DNA of 64,000 bases from Anseranas semipalmata (Eukaryota > Chordata > Aves > Anseriformes > Anseranatidae). A model generated the notes under the pieces. That model ran no database searches. It was not told the origin of the DNA and worked only from the letters and a program-made list of their open reading frames with translations. A program made the position numbers and the translations under genes. How positions within the stretch are numbered: the stretch's first letter is position 1; each line of letters begins with the position of its first letter. Shown piece after piece: positions 14,296 through 25,300 of this stretch. The stretch spans positions 124,001 through 188,000 of the forward strand of contig VXAA01005234.1 in assembly GCA_013399115.1 (NCBI GenBank), written 5' to 3'.

Positions 14296-14369
14296 GTCCA
14301 ACCATGTTTTTGCTGCTGGCTGCCATCGACGGAGGTCACCGTGTTCCAAGACACACCGTATCAGCCATG
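14296..14369 (+). other. Possible exon (splice-bounded segment, 74 nt)
   Basis: The segment is preceded by a pyrimidine-biased tract ending in CATCTCTGCAG and followed by ATG|GTAAGC, a good vertebrate donor. It is noticeably richer in G+C than its flanks, and all three plus-strand frames are open across it. No frame resembles a protein I recognise. It could be an exon of a non-coding RNA or an unknown gene, or a decoy pair of sites, which are frequent in vertebrate DNA. Confidence 0.25.
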
Positions 14370-14475
14370 GTAAGCAACTGTGGCTGGAAGGCAGTTTGTT
14401 TTCTTCTCTAGGCCAATTGCTACTGCTCTTTAAGAAAAAGAGAGAATGCTAAGTTATAGAAATGCTGGTCGTATA

Positions 14476-14501
14476 CAAACAACAACAACAACAACAACAA
14501 A
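14476..14501. repeat. (AAC)n microsatellite
   Basis: About eight uninterrupted AAC/CAA units. Confidence 0.95.
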
Positions 14502-15500
14502 CTCTTAAAAAACAAGATATATCTTTGATCCCAAGCTCTCTTGCTAGAAAACAGAATTTCCTCACCACTTTAAGAAGGGGGATATGATGGGCAAAAAATT
14601 CTTGGTGAATCCATAAAAATTTGTGTGCACACAATTTGAAGCATAGGAACGTTTCCACAGATTACTCACGTTCCCAAAATTAAACACCTTTCACCTGAGT
14701 ACAGGCCTAAGACCATGACCCCATGAAGCACTCTTCCACTTGATGGCAATTCTCTTGACTAATGACAGAAACAAATTCAATCCTGGCAGCAGCTACGCTA
14801 TACATTCATATTTAATTCACAGAGGCTCTGTAATAGTTTCTGTCCATACACGGTCTTGTAGTAGCGGCATTTCACAGCTTATCTCACAACTGACAGAGAC
14901 CTCGGCGTGCCTTCAGACGAATATACTTATAAAAATGTATTCAACAAACTTACCTCTTTTTAACCTCAGAAATCATTGATCTGCTGCTACAGGTGCAACA
15001 TGCTTATTTAAGCAATGGTGTTTAAGCATAAAAATGAAACTGTGCATTCCTTCCTAATTATCACCAGTTTCTGTCTGTCAGAGAAGATGTACCTTTTCCA
15101 TGTGAAACCCCTCATTACCCCTTCCTCCAATAAAGGCAATCAACACTGAACTTAGAAGTTCCCGTCTGCATCCAGTTTACAGGCTTTACCACCCTGCCTT
15201 TGAAATGGAATCTCATACAAGGCACATCAGAAAAACGGGAGGAAATTGGAGATAAAAAAAGATTTAAAAATAAAAACAGTATTTATGTCTCCAAAATGGG
15301 AAGTTTGGAGCAGCAAGGGCAGGAAACGGATGGGTATTTAAGCTGATTACCCAAGCAAAGTCCTCTGCCTTTTCAGCAGTGCCACGGTCCCTCGGTAAAA
15401 CCATTTAAATTAATTAGAGTTCCGTGCAGGGGACGGGGGGGATGGAAAAGATGTCAAATTTTATCTGGAGTGTTAGTGATGGCTGGCTGGAGAGGGGCTC
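14502..15500. other. Non-coding unique DNA
   Basis: A+T-rich sequence with no convincing coding exon. A GAG|GTAAGT donor-like site is present on the minus strand at 14950-14956, but its nearest acceptor would define only a 33-base segment with a weak pyrimidine tract. Confidence 0.4.
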
Positions 15501-15710
15501 TCGGGCCCGTTAATTGGGCCTGTTGCTCCAACGCCACAAACACTTGGACATGAAATGTTCTAATAACCCCGCAGCGCAGGTGGCCGCCAGCGTCGGCCGG
15601 CTCCTGCCAGCCCGGCCGCGCTTGTCTCTTCCACTCAGGGCCCGCCAGACTGAGCAGGCGGCCCCGGGCCCGCCGGTCATTAACCCAAATGTTCTCGGTG
15701 TGCAGCGTAG
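15501..15710. promoter_or_regulatory. CpG-rich element with homeodomain-like motifs, putative enhancer or minor CpG island
   Basis: About 19 CpGs in 210 bases, with GGCCGG, CCGCGC and CCCGGGCCCG clusters. The surrounding DNA is A+T-rich. TAATT/ATTAA-type homeodomain core motifs sit at both edges (TTAATTGG near 15510, CATTAACC near 15679, CAATTAAG at 15715-15722). CpG-rich DNA mixed with AT-core sites is typical of developmental enhancers in amniotes, but that role is inferred from composition. Chance ORFs of 87-93 codons overlap on both strands and are not called. Confidence 0.35.
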
Positions 15711-18442
15711 CAAGCAATTAAGTAGCCAGGATCCTTCACGTTCGTACCAGAAATTCACACAAATAAAAGTCTTCTGGGCCACGCTGGCCTTATAGACATG
15801 GATCTTATTATGCTTTTTACCTAATTATCAACTTAGCTTTTCCTCTATGTGTGGGGAAAAGGAAAGACAGCAGTTAAATGCAAGCTCCACCGAGCACAAC
15901 GGAGCACCATTTCCTAGGGCAACACTTCTGCGTGTGTCTGCACACATATATAAATTACATCTTCTCGTCCACCCTTGCACACAACCGACTAGACAAATAA
16001 TATTATCATAGTAGGAAGAGCCAGAATTAGAAGGGAAATACTGCAACATTTAGATTTAATCTGGTGAGCATTAGATCATGATTCACTTTGACATAAAAGC
16101 TCAGAAGCACATTTAGCTGGGGCGAAACGCATTACAATGTTTTAAACAAGAAGGAAGTAAGTCTAACGTTTCATGGGCTGCAATATTTGCTGTTAAAATC
16201 CTAGTAATTGCCTGCGCTCTACACTTACATTGTACCTAATGAATTGGTTTTAAATTTCAAAAAGCTTCAGCAACGCATCAGGAGATCCTCCTTGCTTCTG
16301 ACTCAATCAAGAGGACTTTTTTAGTAGAGTAGAACAGAAAGTTGACAACAATAACAACAGCAAAAAAAGGCTTCAAGCACCACACTACATTTATCTTCAC
16401 TGTATTTCACAACAGTATTTGTAAAATAAAGATCTTTGTTTTTTAATAAATATTGTTTTAAACTAGAAAATATTCAAACACCATAAGCAGTCCTGGCATC
16501 GTTGTTTTTCATTATACACAGTCCTGACGGTTGTTTTCCACCTCTGCTCTCATGGAGCACGAGGCTTGGAGAGGGCAGGGGGATCTTTGGGAACTGAGTG
16601 AAATACGTCACAGGCTTGCTGGCTACATGTCACTTCAGAAGGAAGAAATGAAGAAACACATTTAACCCAGTTTTCCATAGCAGACACAGAGCAATGCTTC
16701 TTAAAGGCTTGCACCTGCTCAAGTCTCAGGAAGTTTTGTTTTACCAAATAAAACATTGAATTAATGATACATTAAACAGTGGCTGACTCTACAAACTGCT
16801 ACAGATGGCTTAACCCAATCTTCTGCTTTCTTCTCACACACATCCATGGGATCCCATTGCTTCCCTCCTGTTATCTCCTGCTTTTTGGTGGCCACAAGAA
16901 AAAATAACCCCCCTTCAGCACTCTCACCAGGACAGAATATACTCCATCTCACCTCTGTGCCACTCACAGGAGGAAGTTAGGAACGTCTTTATAGTTTAGA
17001 TCTGAGCCACAGCGTGTGAAACCCCAAGCCTGTCAAACTGGGCTGACTTTCTAGTGGTGTGTTTGTGTCTTCCTCAGTCTAAAGCATACCAACGAAACTC
17101 CCATTTCTGGGTTTCCAACACAACGTGGGGTTTTACTTTGGGCTTGTATTCATCTAAACACATTTCTTTCACACAGCAACTGGAATGAACATATCTAGAA
17201 AGAAACCAGCTCACATAAAACAAGCTGCTAACTCTTTCTCACATGTGCAGATATGATGCCAATTCTCAGAAGCTGCTGTGATTGTATGAGTCTGGTTCTG
17301 TTACAAGCCCAAGTGAGAGTTGCAGGGCTCTCAGAGTATCTGCAATTTCAAGGCAGATAAATGTTATGTAAACTTAAATTTTGCAACTTTATTGTTGTGT
17401 ATCATTTCATGCCAAGTTGCTCTTTACATAGAAAGCAAACACCATCATTGAATGCATTTCAAAAAAGCAAAATAAAGTTTACAGTTCTACTTGGCGTAAA
17501 GTTTGTTTATAAACACAGGAGCAGACTGGCCTTATTACAATGGGAATGGCAGGAAAAAAAAAAAAAACATCTGCAAGCTAAATATAAGCCAGGAGTGTGC
17601 TCTCAGCAAACAAGGCAAAGGGCATACTGGGCTTCATAAGGAGAAGGATGGCCCGGGGCTCGTTTGCTCTGATGCAGAGATGGTGATCTAGGAAAAGGCT
17701 ATCTAATAGCAGCCTCGAGTGAATTCCCCTACTTGGAGGGAATTACAGTGAGAACACAGCCAAACTTCTTATTTAAGACAGCCGATAGAGCAAGGGGCAA
17801 TATCAAAAACTGCATCTTGGCAACGTCAGATCAGACACTGGGAAAATCTTTTCCAGAAGAAGGGCACTGCAGCCCTAGGACAGGTCACAGAGAGGCAGGG
17901 GATCTCAGTTCTTGGACGTGTTTCACGCTAAACATGTATCTTTTGACAGATCAGCATTTTTGGTGAGAAATTATCCTGTTAAGAAATTCTTGACCAGGTA
18001 CTGGAGGAACCACAGATGCTTGGCACTTAACAACCCAGCAGCATTCTCAAAAGCACCTACCTATCTTTTTTAAATACCCAAATGCCTTTAAAAGCCTTAT
18101 CATAAACTACCTAGTCACTACAGCTCCATGCTCTGTATTCCCAGGATACCGGGCCATTTTGGGGTTTCATTCACATGCAGACCCTTGCAGTCTATTCTGG
18201 TAGACTATTCCCTATAAATACGGGCTTACAAGTCAGAGTGCAGGATCTGGCCATATAACTTGCACCACAAGAGCAAACTCCACATATTTGAAAAGATTAT
18301 CAGTCAACTACAGTTCTTTCCACTGTAGAAACAGTTACTCAGTTAAGATAAACAAAGAAATTCCCATGCACTGAAAAGGAAAACCTAATAACTGATTAAA
18401 CATGTGAATCAGTTGATAAACTGGTTATCAAAGTTCTGAAAA
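15711..18442. other. Non-coding unique DNA, no gene seen
   Basis: Unique A+T-rich sequence with only short chance ORFs and an A13 run at about 17555-17567. No repeat family recognised. Confidence 0.45.
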
Positions 18443-18485
18443 CATTTTTAACAATGACCCTTCCTGCCATTTTTAACAATGACCC
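18443..18485. repeat. Two-copy tandem duplication, 25-base period
   Basis: An 18-base word (CATTTTTAACAATGACCC) occurs exactly at 18443-18460 and 18468-18485, separated by seven bases. A perfect copy implies a recent local duplication. Confidence 0.9.
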
Positions 18486-18741
18486 ATAAAAGCTAGAATA
18501 ATTCAGCACTTTACAGGAAACCAACTGGACAGAAAACAGAAAGTGTTTCAGATCTAAGAAGCTGAAGCTATGCAATGTGAACTGACAAATTTAGACACTA
18601 ATTATCAGTAAAGTAGAGATAAACATTTTAGTTACCAATTAAAAATTTCAGACAATTTTTTCAACGGTTTCTAACTCTTTTCAGCACACGGGAAAAATGA
18701 CCAGTTTTATCCCATCTGATGTAATTCTTTCCTTCTTTCAG

Positions 18742-18891
18742 GTTTTTCAAACAACTATTAGAAAATTCCTTAATTTTCTGGACAAATTGAAGATCTGGAA
18801 GCAGAATACAAATGCAAAAACTTGTATTTTTCTCACAACTAATCATGCAAATCCCATTGCAGAAAGAACTCCACCCCAAACATATTTACAG
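18742..18891 (+). other. Possible coding exon (150 nt, phase 0-0)
   Basis: A strong acceptor precedes it: an almost pure pyrimidine tract TTCTTTCCTTCTTTCAG ending at 18741. ACAG|GTATGC, a near-consensus donor, follows at 18892. The segment is exactly 150 bases and is open for 50 codons in the frame that starts at its first base, ending on a CAG (Gln) codon, so it would be a symmetric exon. A second acceptor-like site (CTAACTCTTTTCAG) lies about 57 bases upstream. The predicted peptide is rich in K, N and T and matches no family I recognise. The opposite strand is also partly open, which weakens the coding case. It could be an exon of an unannotated transcript or a decoy. Confidence 0.25.
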
Positions 18892-19666
18892 GTATGCAAA
18901 AGTAAAATGTAGCATATGCTAATAACTAGACTTCACTTTATCAAAGATCTGAACTTACTCCGTAGTACAGTCCAAGAAAGGTAAATTGAAAAACCTGCTA
19001 GACCCAGCCCTGGTGACAGATGTGACAGACAACTCCAGAAGAGCTCAGAGCAATTGTTGGGGGCAAGAGAAAAGATGAATTCAGGTGCCAAATTAGGATC
19101 CATTCAGGATAACCAAAAACATTACAGTTCCTCAAATGGGAAGCATGGGCAGAACCAGCTGGATTTAAAGAAAATGCCAGCCATGAATTTTCCTAAGAAG
19201 TCAGAGAAATATTCAAATCCAAGGCACTTTTCAGAGCATTTCACACAAATGCTTGACATCTATTCCGCTTCCCCGTGTCCTTTGTATTAGCCAGATAAAA
19301 CAGGGATTGAGCAAAATATATTCAAATCCTAAATCCTATTTCTGCATAGCGTTGTGGCAAGTAAATTATCTATAGCTTTCTTTTCCCTTTCATCATCAGA
19401 AAAGCCAGTCTAGCTAAAAAACAACGTCACAAGTCAGTGACATCCCCAGATGCAAGGTATTTCCACCAGGGCCTTGTCAGTGTTCTAACAGGTAGCCAAG
19501 ATTTTGACACAAAACTTTCCCATCAAGTAAGGACTTTTTAAGATGTCATAGAAAAGGACTGAAACTTTCTACCAATTACTGCAGAGTATTGGAAGTAAGT
19601 TAAAATGGTCCGTATTTAAATGTTTGGTTTTATAATGGTCTTAAAACAATCCACCCTTTGTAAAAA

Positions 19667-19747
19667 GAGAGAAAGAGAGAAAGAGAGAAAGAGAGAAAGA
19701 GAGAAAGAGAGAAAGAGAGAAAGAGAGAAAGGAAGGAAGGAAGGAAG
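19667..19747. repeat. (GAGAGAAA)8 followed by (GGAA)4 microsatellite
   Basis: Eight exact GAGAGAAA units fill 19667-19730, followed directly by four GGAA units (19731-19746). The whole array is pure purine on the plus strand. Lack of interruptions suggests it is young and probably length-polymorphic. (GGAA)n can bind ETS-family factors, but four units are few. Confidence 0.95.
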
Positions 19748-22330
19748 AAAATCCTCTCAGCTTTTTCATAAGCTCAAATAATAAGGCATACTGAATTAAA
19801 AGCCAGAGTTAAAAGCCAGTATTCTAGTTTCATTCCAGAAACACAACATTTTAAAGTAATCAAACAAGGCATTTGTTAACATGTGAGCATAAATAAAAAG
19901 AAACAACCAGAGGTTTTTAATTCTGTAAAGTCTGCTACCATTTCTGGGAACATCATATCTCAACAGCATGGCTTGCTCATGGTATAGAAAGACCGTATTC
20001 ATTTGGCTACAGCCCTGATCTCAGTAAGAACCGATGCCTGTGCTTTTGGAAGAGGAAGAAAACAAGAAGTTCAGAGACCTATTTTTAAAAGATTTAGATG
20101 TATTCCAAGGCTATGATAAATTTGGAATATAGCTGAGACCCATGCAGGCCCTGGACTTGGAAAGAGATGATGCACTCAGCACCTCTCCGTAAAGAGCTCT
20201 TCAGTTCATCAAATCTAAAAAGAGATGAATACACAAAGGACTTGATACTTCAGTTCTGTAATTTGCAAAAGATGTAGAAACTGCCCAGTTCATATACTTA
20301 AGGTCATGTTGCACTTTTTTGGGCTGCAGAAACAAAGAAGAGCAGAACAGTATGTTCTCCCCACCATCTTCCTCCCACTGCCCCCCTCTCCACAGCATGA
20401 AGCTCCCAGCGGGAGCCACTGCCTTACAGAGGTTTTTAACTGTGTGTGAACAGAAACTCAGAAAAAGCTTCTATGTAATTCCTGGCTCAAATAATTCCTC
20501 CTCTGCCGATGAGCTGGACTCCATATGTACTTTGTGTGAAGCAGAAATGCATTTTTCCCCATTGACAGTACAATAATCTAAAACGTTCCTTGAAACTAGA
20601 TTAGGCATAAAAATTTGCAGTCATTTTTGCAACCCTTCATTTCTCCTGTTTATCCCATACCTTTCAGGAGCAGCTCTCACTTAGATCAGTGCAGCCATTT
20701 TGTAAAACCATACCCAACATTTTGACAGCAACTGCTTGATTTCTAATGCTCCAGTTACCAGGTGCTCAGCTTGGATGCCTTAAAGGGCCTTAAAGTTTTC
20801 CGAAGGTGAGAACACAGCACTTTCGAGCCACCTTTTTCCAGACGATCCAGAACCAAGTTGCCCACAGTGATCTCCAAAAATTTCTAGTGTCTCTTAATAG
20901 AAACTTGGTTACCCAGAAATACATTTACAGCTGTAGCTTCTTTATACATCCCAGTTGTGTCAGTATTCAGTTAAATGGTTTTCCTGTTCTACTTAGATAT
21001 TTTTGCGGTTACACATAACATACGCTCTTTGTTCTTCTTCTAGGGATGAAATCTGAGTAGAGCTATAAAAGCATAAAAAAGTGGTGCTGAGATTCATGAT
21101 ACAGCTCAAGAGCAGAATAGTGCTGCAGATAATTGACAACATATACAAAATATTTATATTTTGATAAGGATACAGCTGGGGGTGTAAAACAGGGACAAGT
21201 TGTCCTAATATTGCAGCAAGAGCAGCTATACTTTATCTTTTAAAAAACTTGCATGCATACAATGAGTTGTAACATCTAATGTGGATTGATCTCTCTGGCA
21301 GCTGCTCTGTCTTGTGAGAGAAAAAGCCCCTGGGATGGAGAAACGCCTCAGCACGACCTGCTGGTCTGGCTCATACCAGAGTAAAACATGGGCAATTGCT
21401 TAAGTGTCACTGGGTTCAGTCCACTTCGTGCTTTTCCAAAGTGCTTGGTTTAAGGGAAGGGAAGCCTTTGGGCAGGGATCGTTCCTTTGCTGCCAGATGG
21501 CATCTTCCAGAGCAGAGTCCAATCCCTGGCACGGGTCCTCCTTCCTGTCATAGGAATAAAAGTGGGTCCCATTTATTTCCAGCTCCAGAGGCGAACACTA
21601 TGGAAGTAGGTTGGACAGACTGGATCTCAGTCTGAACTAGCAACTTATGAAAGTGACAATAGGTGGCTAAGCAATCTTCAGGTTAATACAGTTCTGGCCA
21701 CCTAGGAACTGTGCTCAGCAGAGGGAATGACAGTAAATCTTCTGTTCACCCTCAGCTCTTCCAAGTGAGACCAAACTATCAGTGATACCTTTATCCTTTC
21801 CCTAGCTGATACTGACTTGAACATCGCTGACGTGAACAGACTTCCGACAATTTATGTCAGCTGAGGGTCTGTCAACCGTATTTAGAGCTCAGCACATTGC
21901 GGCTGTCCTCAGTGCATCTGCAGCTGTAAGGGGATCACACATCCCAGCAAGTTCGCGCCAGCCGGGATAAAGGCGCGTAGGTGCCCACACACCTGGGGGC
22001 TGCACCACGCTGCGGAGACATCCAGCCAAACCGGCTCGGACCTGGAGCCCGGAGCTGGAGCAGTTGACCAACAGATGTTTCTGGGTTTTTCTAGGTACCT
22101 CTGGATTAAAAAATCAAAGTAAGTTCAGATAAAATAATATCTTCAATCCATGATAAAATAAAACCTGAAGGAAAAAAGAAGTCTTCATACTCTTTTTGTT
22201 TTGAATCCCTCTGAAGTGTTTCATTTTGTTTTCAAAATGATACAAAAAATACAAAATGAATTGCCACTGCAAACTGCAGTTTCATTTTGGAAATTTCACA
22301 ATGAAATATTTCAGTTCTTGGTACTCTAGA
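19748..22330. other. Non-coding unique DNA, no gene seen
   Basis: Unique sequence with short chance ORFs only. No repeat family or RNA gene recognised. A perfect 12-base palindrome (AAACTGCAGTTT) sits at 22271-22282. Confidence 0.45.
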
Positions 22331-22367
22331 GGCAATTTTTCAAATTGAATAATTCAATGAAATTGCC
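22331..22367. repeat. Imperfect inverted repeat, hairpin-forming
   Basis: Outer arms GGCAATTT (22331-22338) and AAATTGCC (22360-22367) are perfect complements. Inside them ATTGAAT and ATTCAAT form a second perfect 7-base arm pair around a single central base. The upstream 130 bases repeat words such as TTTCATTTTG and CAAAATGA in both orientations, as in a decayed palindromic element. The stem is too short for a typical microRNA precursor. Confidence 0.6.
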
Positions 22368-25300
22368 ACAGACTGACAAAACAGAGCAACCGTGCAAATC
22401 TGCACCAAAAGAGCTTAGGGGGAAAAAAGAGTTAACCATGACCCTGTTCTACTTCAGAATGCCTTTTTTTAAAAATAAACCATGTGTAAAAAAATCACTG
22501 TCTGTAACATTATAGTTTTCAAAGATTGTGCAGCCAGGAATTACAGATAAGCCCTCTTAAGACCATAAAGAAAAATCTTTTGATAGTGCTCAGCATATTG
22601 AACTGGCTCCTCCGAGTATGTGCAGTAATAAAGCTGTCAAGCGACACAGAAAGGAGAGCTAAGCATTTCAAGACTCAGACACATGAACTTCTATTAACCT
22701 ATATTAACATGTAATTGTTGCTGTGAGCACACTGTTCTCAGTGTCAAGCGCTTGTAAAGAACACAAGGAAAATCTTTCCATGCGAGACAGCATAGGGTAA
22801 CTGCTGTACTGTCCTACAAATTTCTGAAACAATCTTACTGGCAAACACTAAGTTGATACGTATGAGTTACCCCTAGAAACTTCCCACATGGTTAGTAAAT
22901 TTTAGAATGGAAAGATATGTTATTTCACTTTAATAACTTCCATGTTTTACATCACACCAAGTAGTTGCTAGTTTGCTGAAGTCTGAGAGCTGAGCAAACA
23001 ATTTCAATATGGTCACGTATGACTGCTTCAAGTTGCTGAACAACATGCAGCCTCAGAAAGGCAGCAGGGGGTAGGTGATCATTTGCTTCTGAGCTCTGAG
23101 ATACCCTGGCCAAATCAGAGAGATAATATGGCAGGAGGAGATTTAGATACAACCTCAACATTTTCATCTTCCATTCACTCGTGCTGGCTGTGTCCAAGAC
23201 TGACAGTAACACACCTGTAATTCTTCTGGGTGCAGGGGACTGAATGCAAGCTAAGAAGCACCACACCTTGGACAGCTTCTTGGACCTGGCTGCAAAGCCC
23301 ACACAAAGCTGGTCCACATCACCTGAAATCAGTAGCTCAGAGGTCTCTGCACCACTCCCACAGGCACGGCGAAGATGCACCTTTTAAGATGCAAGAAAAG
23401 TGAGGCTGAGGGGGGATACACAAGGCTCTCTGTAAATAAATCAGAAGGGCAAACAGCAGAAAGAAGACATTTAATCTGAAAGAAAACATTTGCACAACAA
23501 GCAGTGGATATAAGCCAACCATTAATAAATTTCTCCTAGAAATTAGAAAAGGGTGCAGAAAGATTCTGGCACAGCCTTCCAACAGGAAGGGAGAAACACA
23601 AACCACACAAAAATGTTACTGTGTTTTAAAATGGATGTTTATGAATTCACAGAGGAGATGAGAGGACGTAATGACCTGTGATAGCAGGGACTGGACTTTC
23701 TCAGTTCTTACCCTGGACTTGTGCTTCATGATCCATCAAGCACCCTTCCCTTTCAAACAGAGGGATGTTCTGGCACTTGTTTAACGCTTGCGAGCTACAA
23801 GGGTATCACCAAAAAGATAATGTAGGACTATTCTCAGAGAGCAATATGATTGCATAGAGAGTTGTATGCGTATACACAGAGCTGATCATTTATTCTGTTG
23901 TGGATATTGCTGATGCAGGTGAACAGGTTACCGTGTCCAACAAGCTGCTCAAGTCCTTTGCCCATCTCCCAGACATTACCAGTCAGACTTACAAGCAGAG
24001 CTGTACATGTTGTCCCAATTGCACATGGTGTCCCAATTTCCTCCTGTAGTGACAGGGGGTAAGAAGTGCTCCAAGCTTAACAGTTCCCCCTGAAGGGAGC
24101 TGGGGTGAGATAACAGATGCCCCAACACCAGTGGATCAAAGGGATGTGGCTATCCAGCAAAGCACAGCAGCTGAGAGAAGAAAGGTGTGATAACCCTCAC
24201 CCAGTAAAGGGTCAGCCAAAAGAGGGGCAGTTTAATGACAGAACAGACCAGTAACAACTAACATCACCGCACTGCCTTACCGAAATAGGTTGTCTTTTCT
24301 GGAATTGCTTCTATGAATCCTGCCGTGATTCCTTAAAGACATTGTTCCTGGAGAGGTAGCTCTGGTTAAACTTCTACCGACTGGAAGCCAAGGCCAGCAT
24401 ATCAACACACCTTGCTGAGCAGGTAATTACGGAGTCAACTCTCTAGCTTTCGTAAAAACACGGTAGAAGTTTAAGGTGCATTTATTCCTTTGGGTTTCAT
24501 TCCACGCATTGTAATCTGCCTCCCTCACCTTTCACCGTCTTGCTTTAACAAATATAACCGGGGGGGATTTCAGAGCCTGTATCCTCACCTCGGGTTAAAG
24601 TGGTTGCTGATGACAGACGGAGCTAAGCACGCACGTTCAGAACCTGAGCTCTCAGGCAAGAAGCACGTAGCTAAACTTTGCCAAATTACTTTCAGAAAAG
24701 CCCTGATTGAAAGGGATCTTCATTGTAAAATGCTGAAAGACACATTCACAGAAACCCCCCCAAACCCACTGAATTGCAAAGGCAAAAGGCAGGAAACAGC
24801 CTGGGTTTTCTGACTCCCACTGAACTGCTCATTGTCAGCTGATGACCACATTGGTTTAATGTGTTCCAGAGCAATGCTCTTCTCGTAGGATCCACACACA
24901 ACCCAACCCAAAGACCAGGATAATTTCCATTGTAGCTAGATAGACTGTAGAGTCTTGTAGAGCTGGAGTAAGCTTAGGTCTGCTGAAATTTATGCAAGCA
25001 GTGAAAAGGGCTCTTTCCATGGAATTGCATCAAATCACTTTTTCTCCTTTTTTTTTTTTCCTCCTGTTTAAACGCACAACCACTGCTCAAAGATTCAGCC
25101 GTGAGACTGTTGTAACTGTGGCTGTCTAATGATCTTCCGCCTCCTTCACTGCTTCAGTACCATCCCCATCATGGGAGACTTCCGCTGGACATGCTTTGGG
25201 GATGAGGCCAACAAAAGAAAAAAAAAGAAAGAAGAAGAAAAAAAAGAAAAAAAGAAAATAAAAGAAAATACAGACATACTCCCAGTTCAGCTGTGTTTCT

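Noticed and set aside
22094..22117. 24-base segment between TTTTTCTAG and GTAAGT (plus)
   Set aside because: Microexon-sized; such pairs are expected often by chance.
22952..23380. 142-codon minus-strand frame with a leucine-rich stretch
   Set aside because: Looked briefly protein-like, but no family recognised and no splice or promoter signals bound it; length is within chance for 64 kb.
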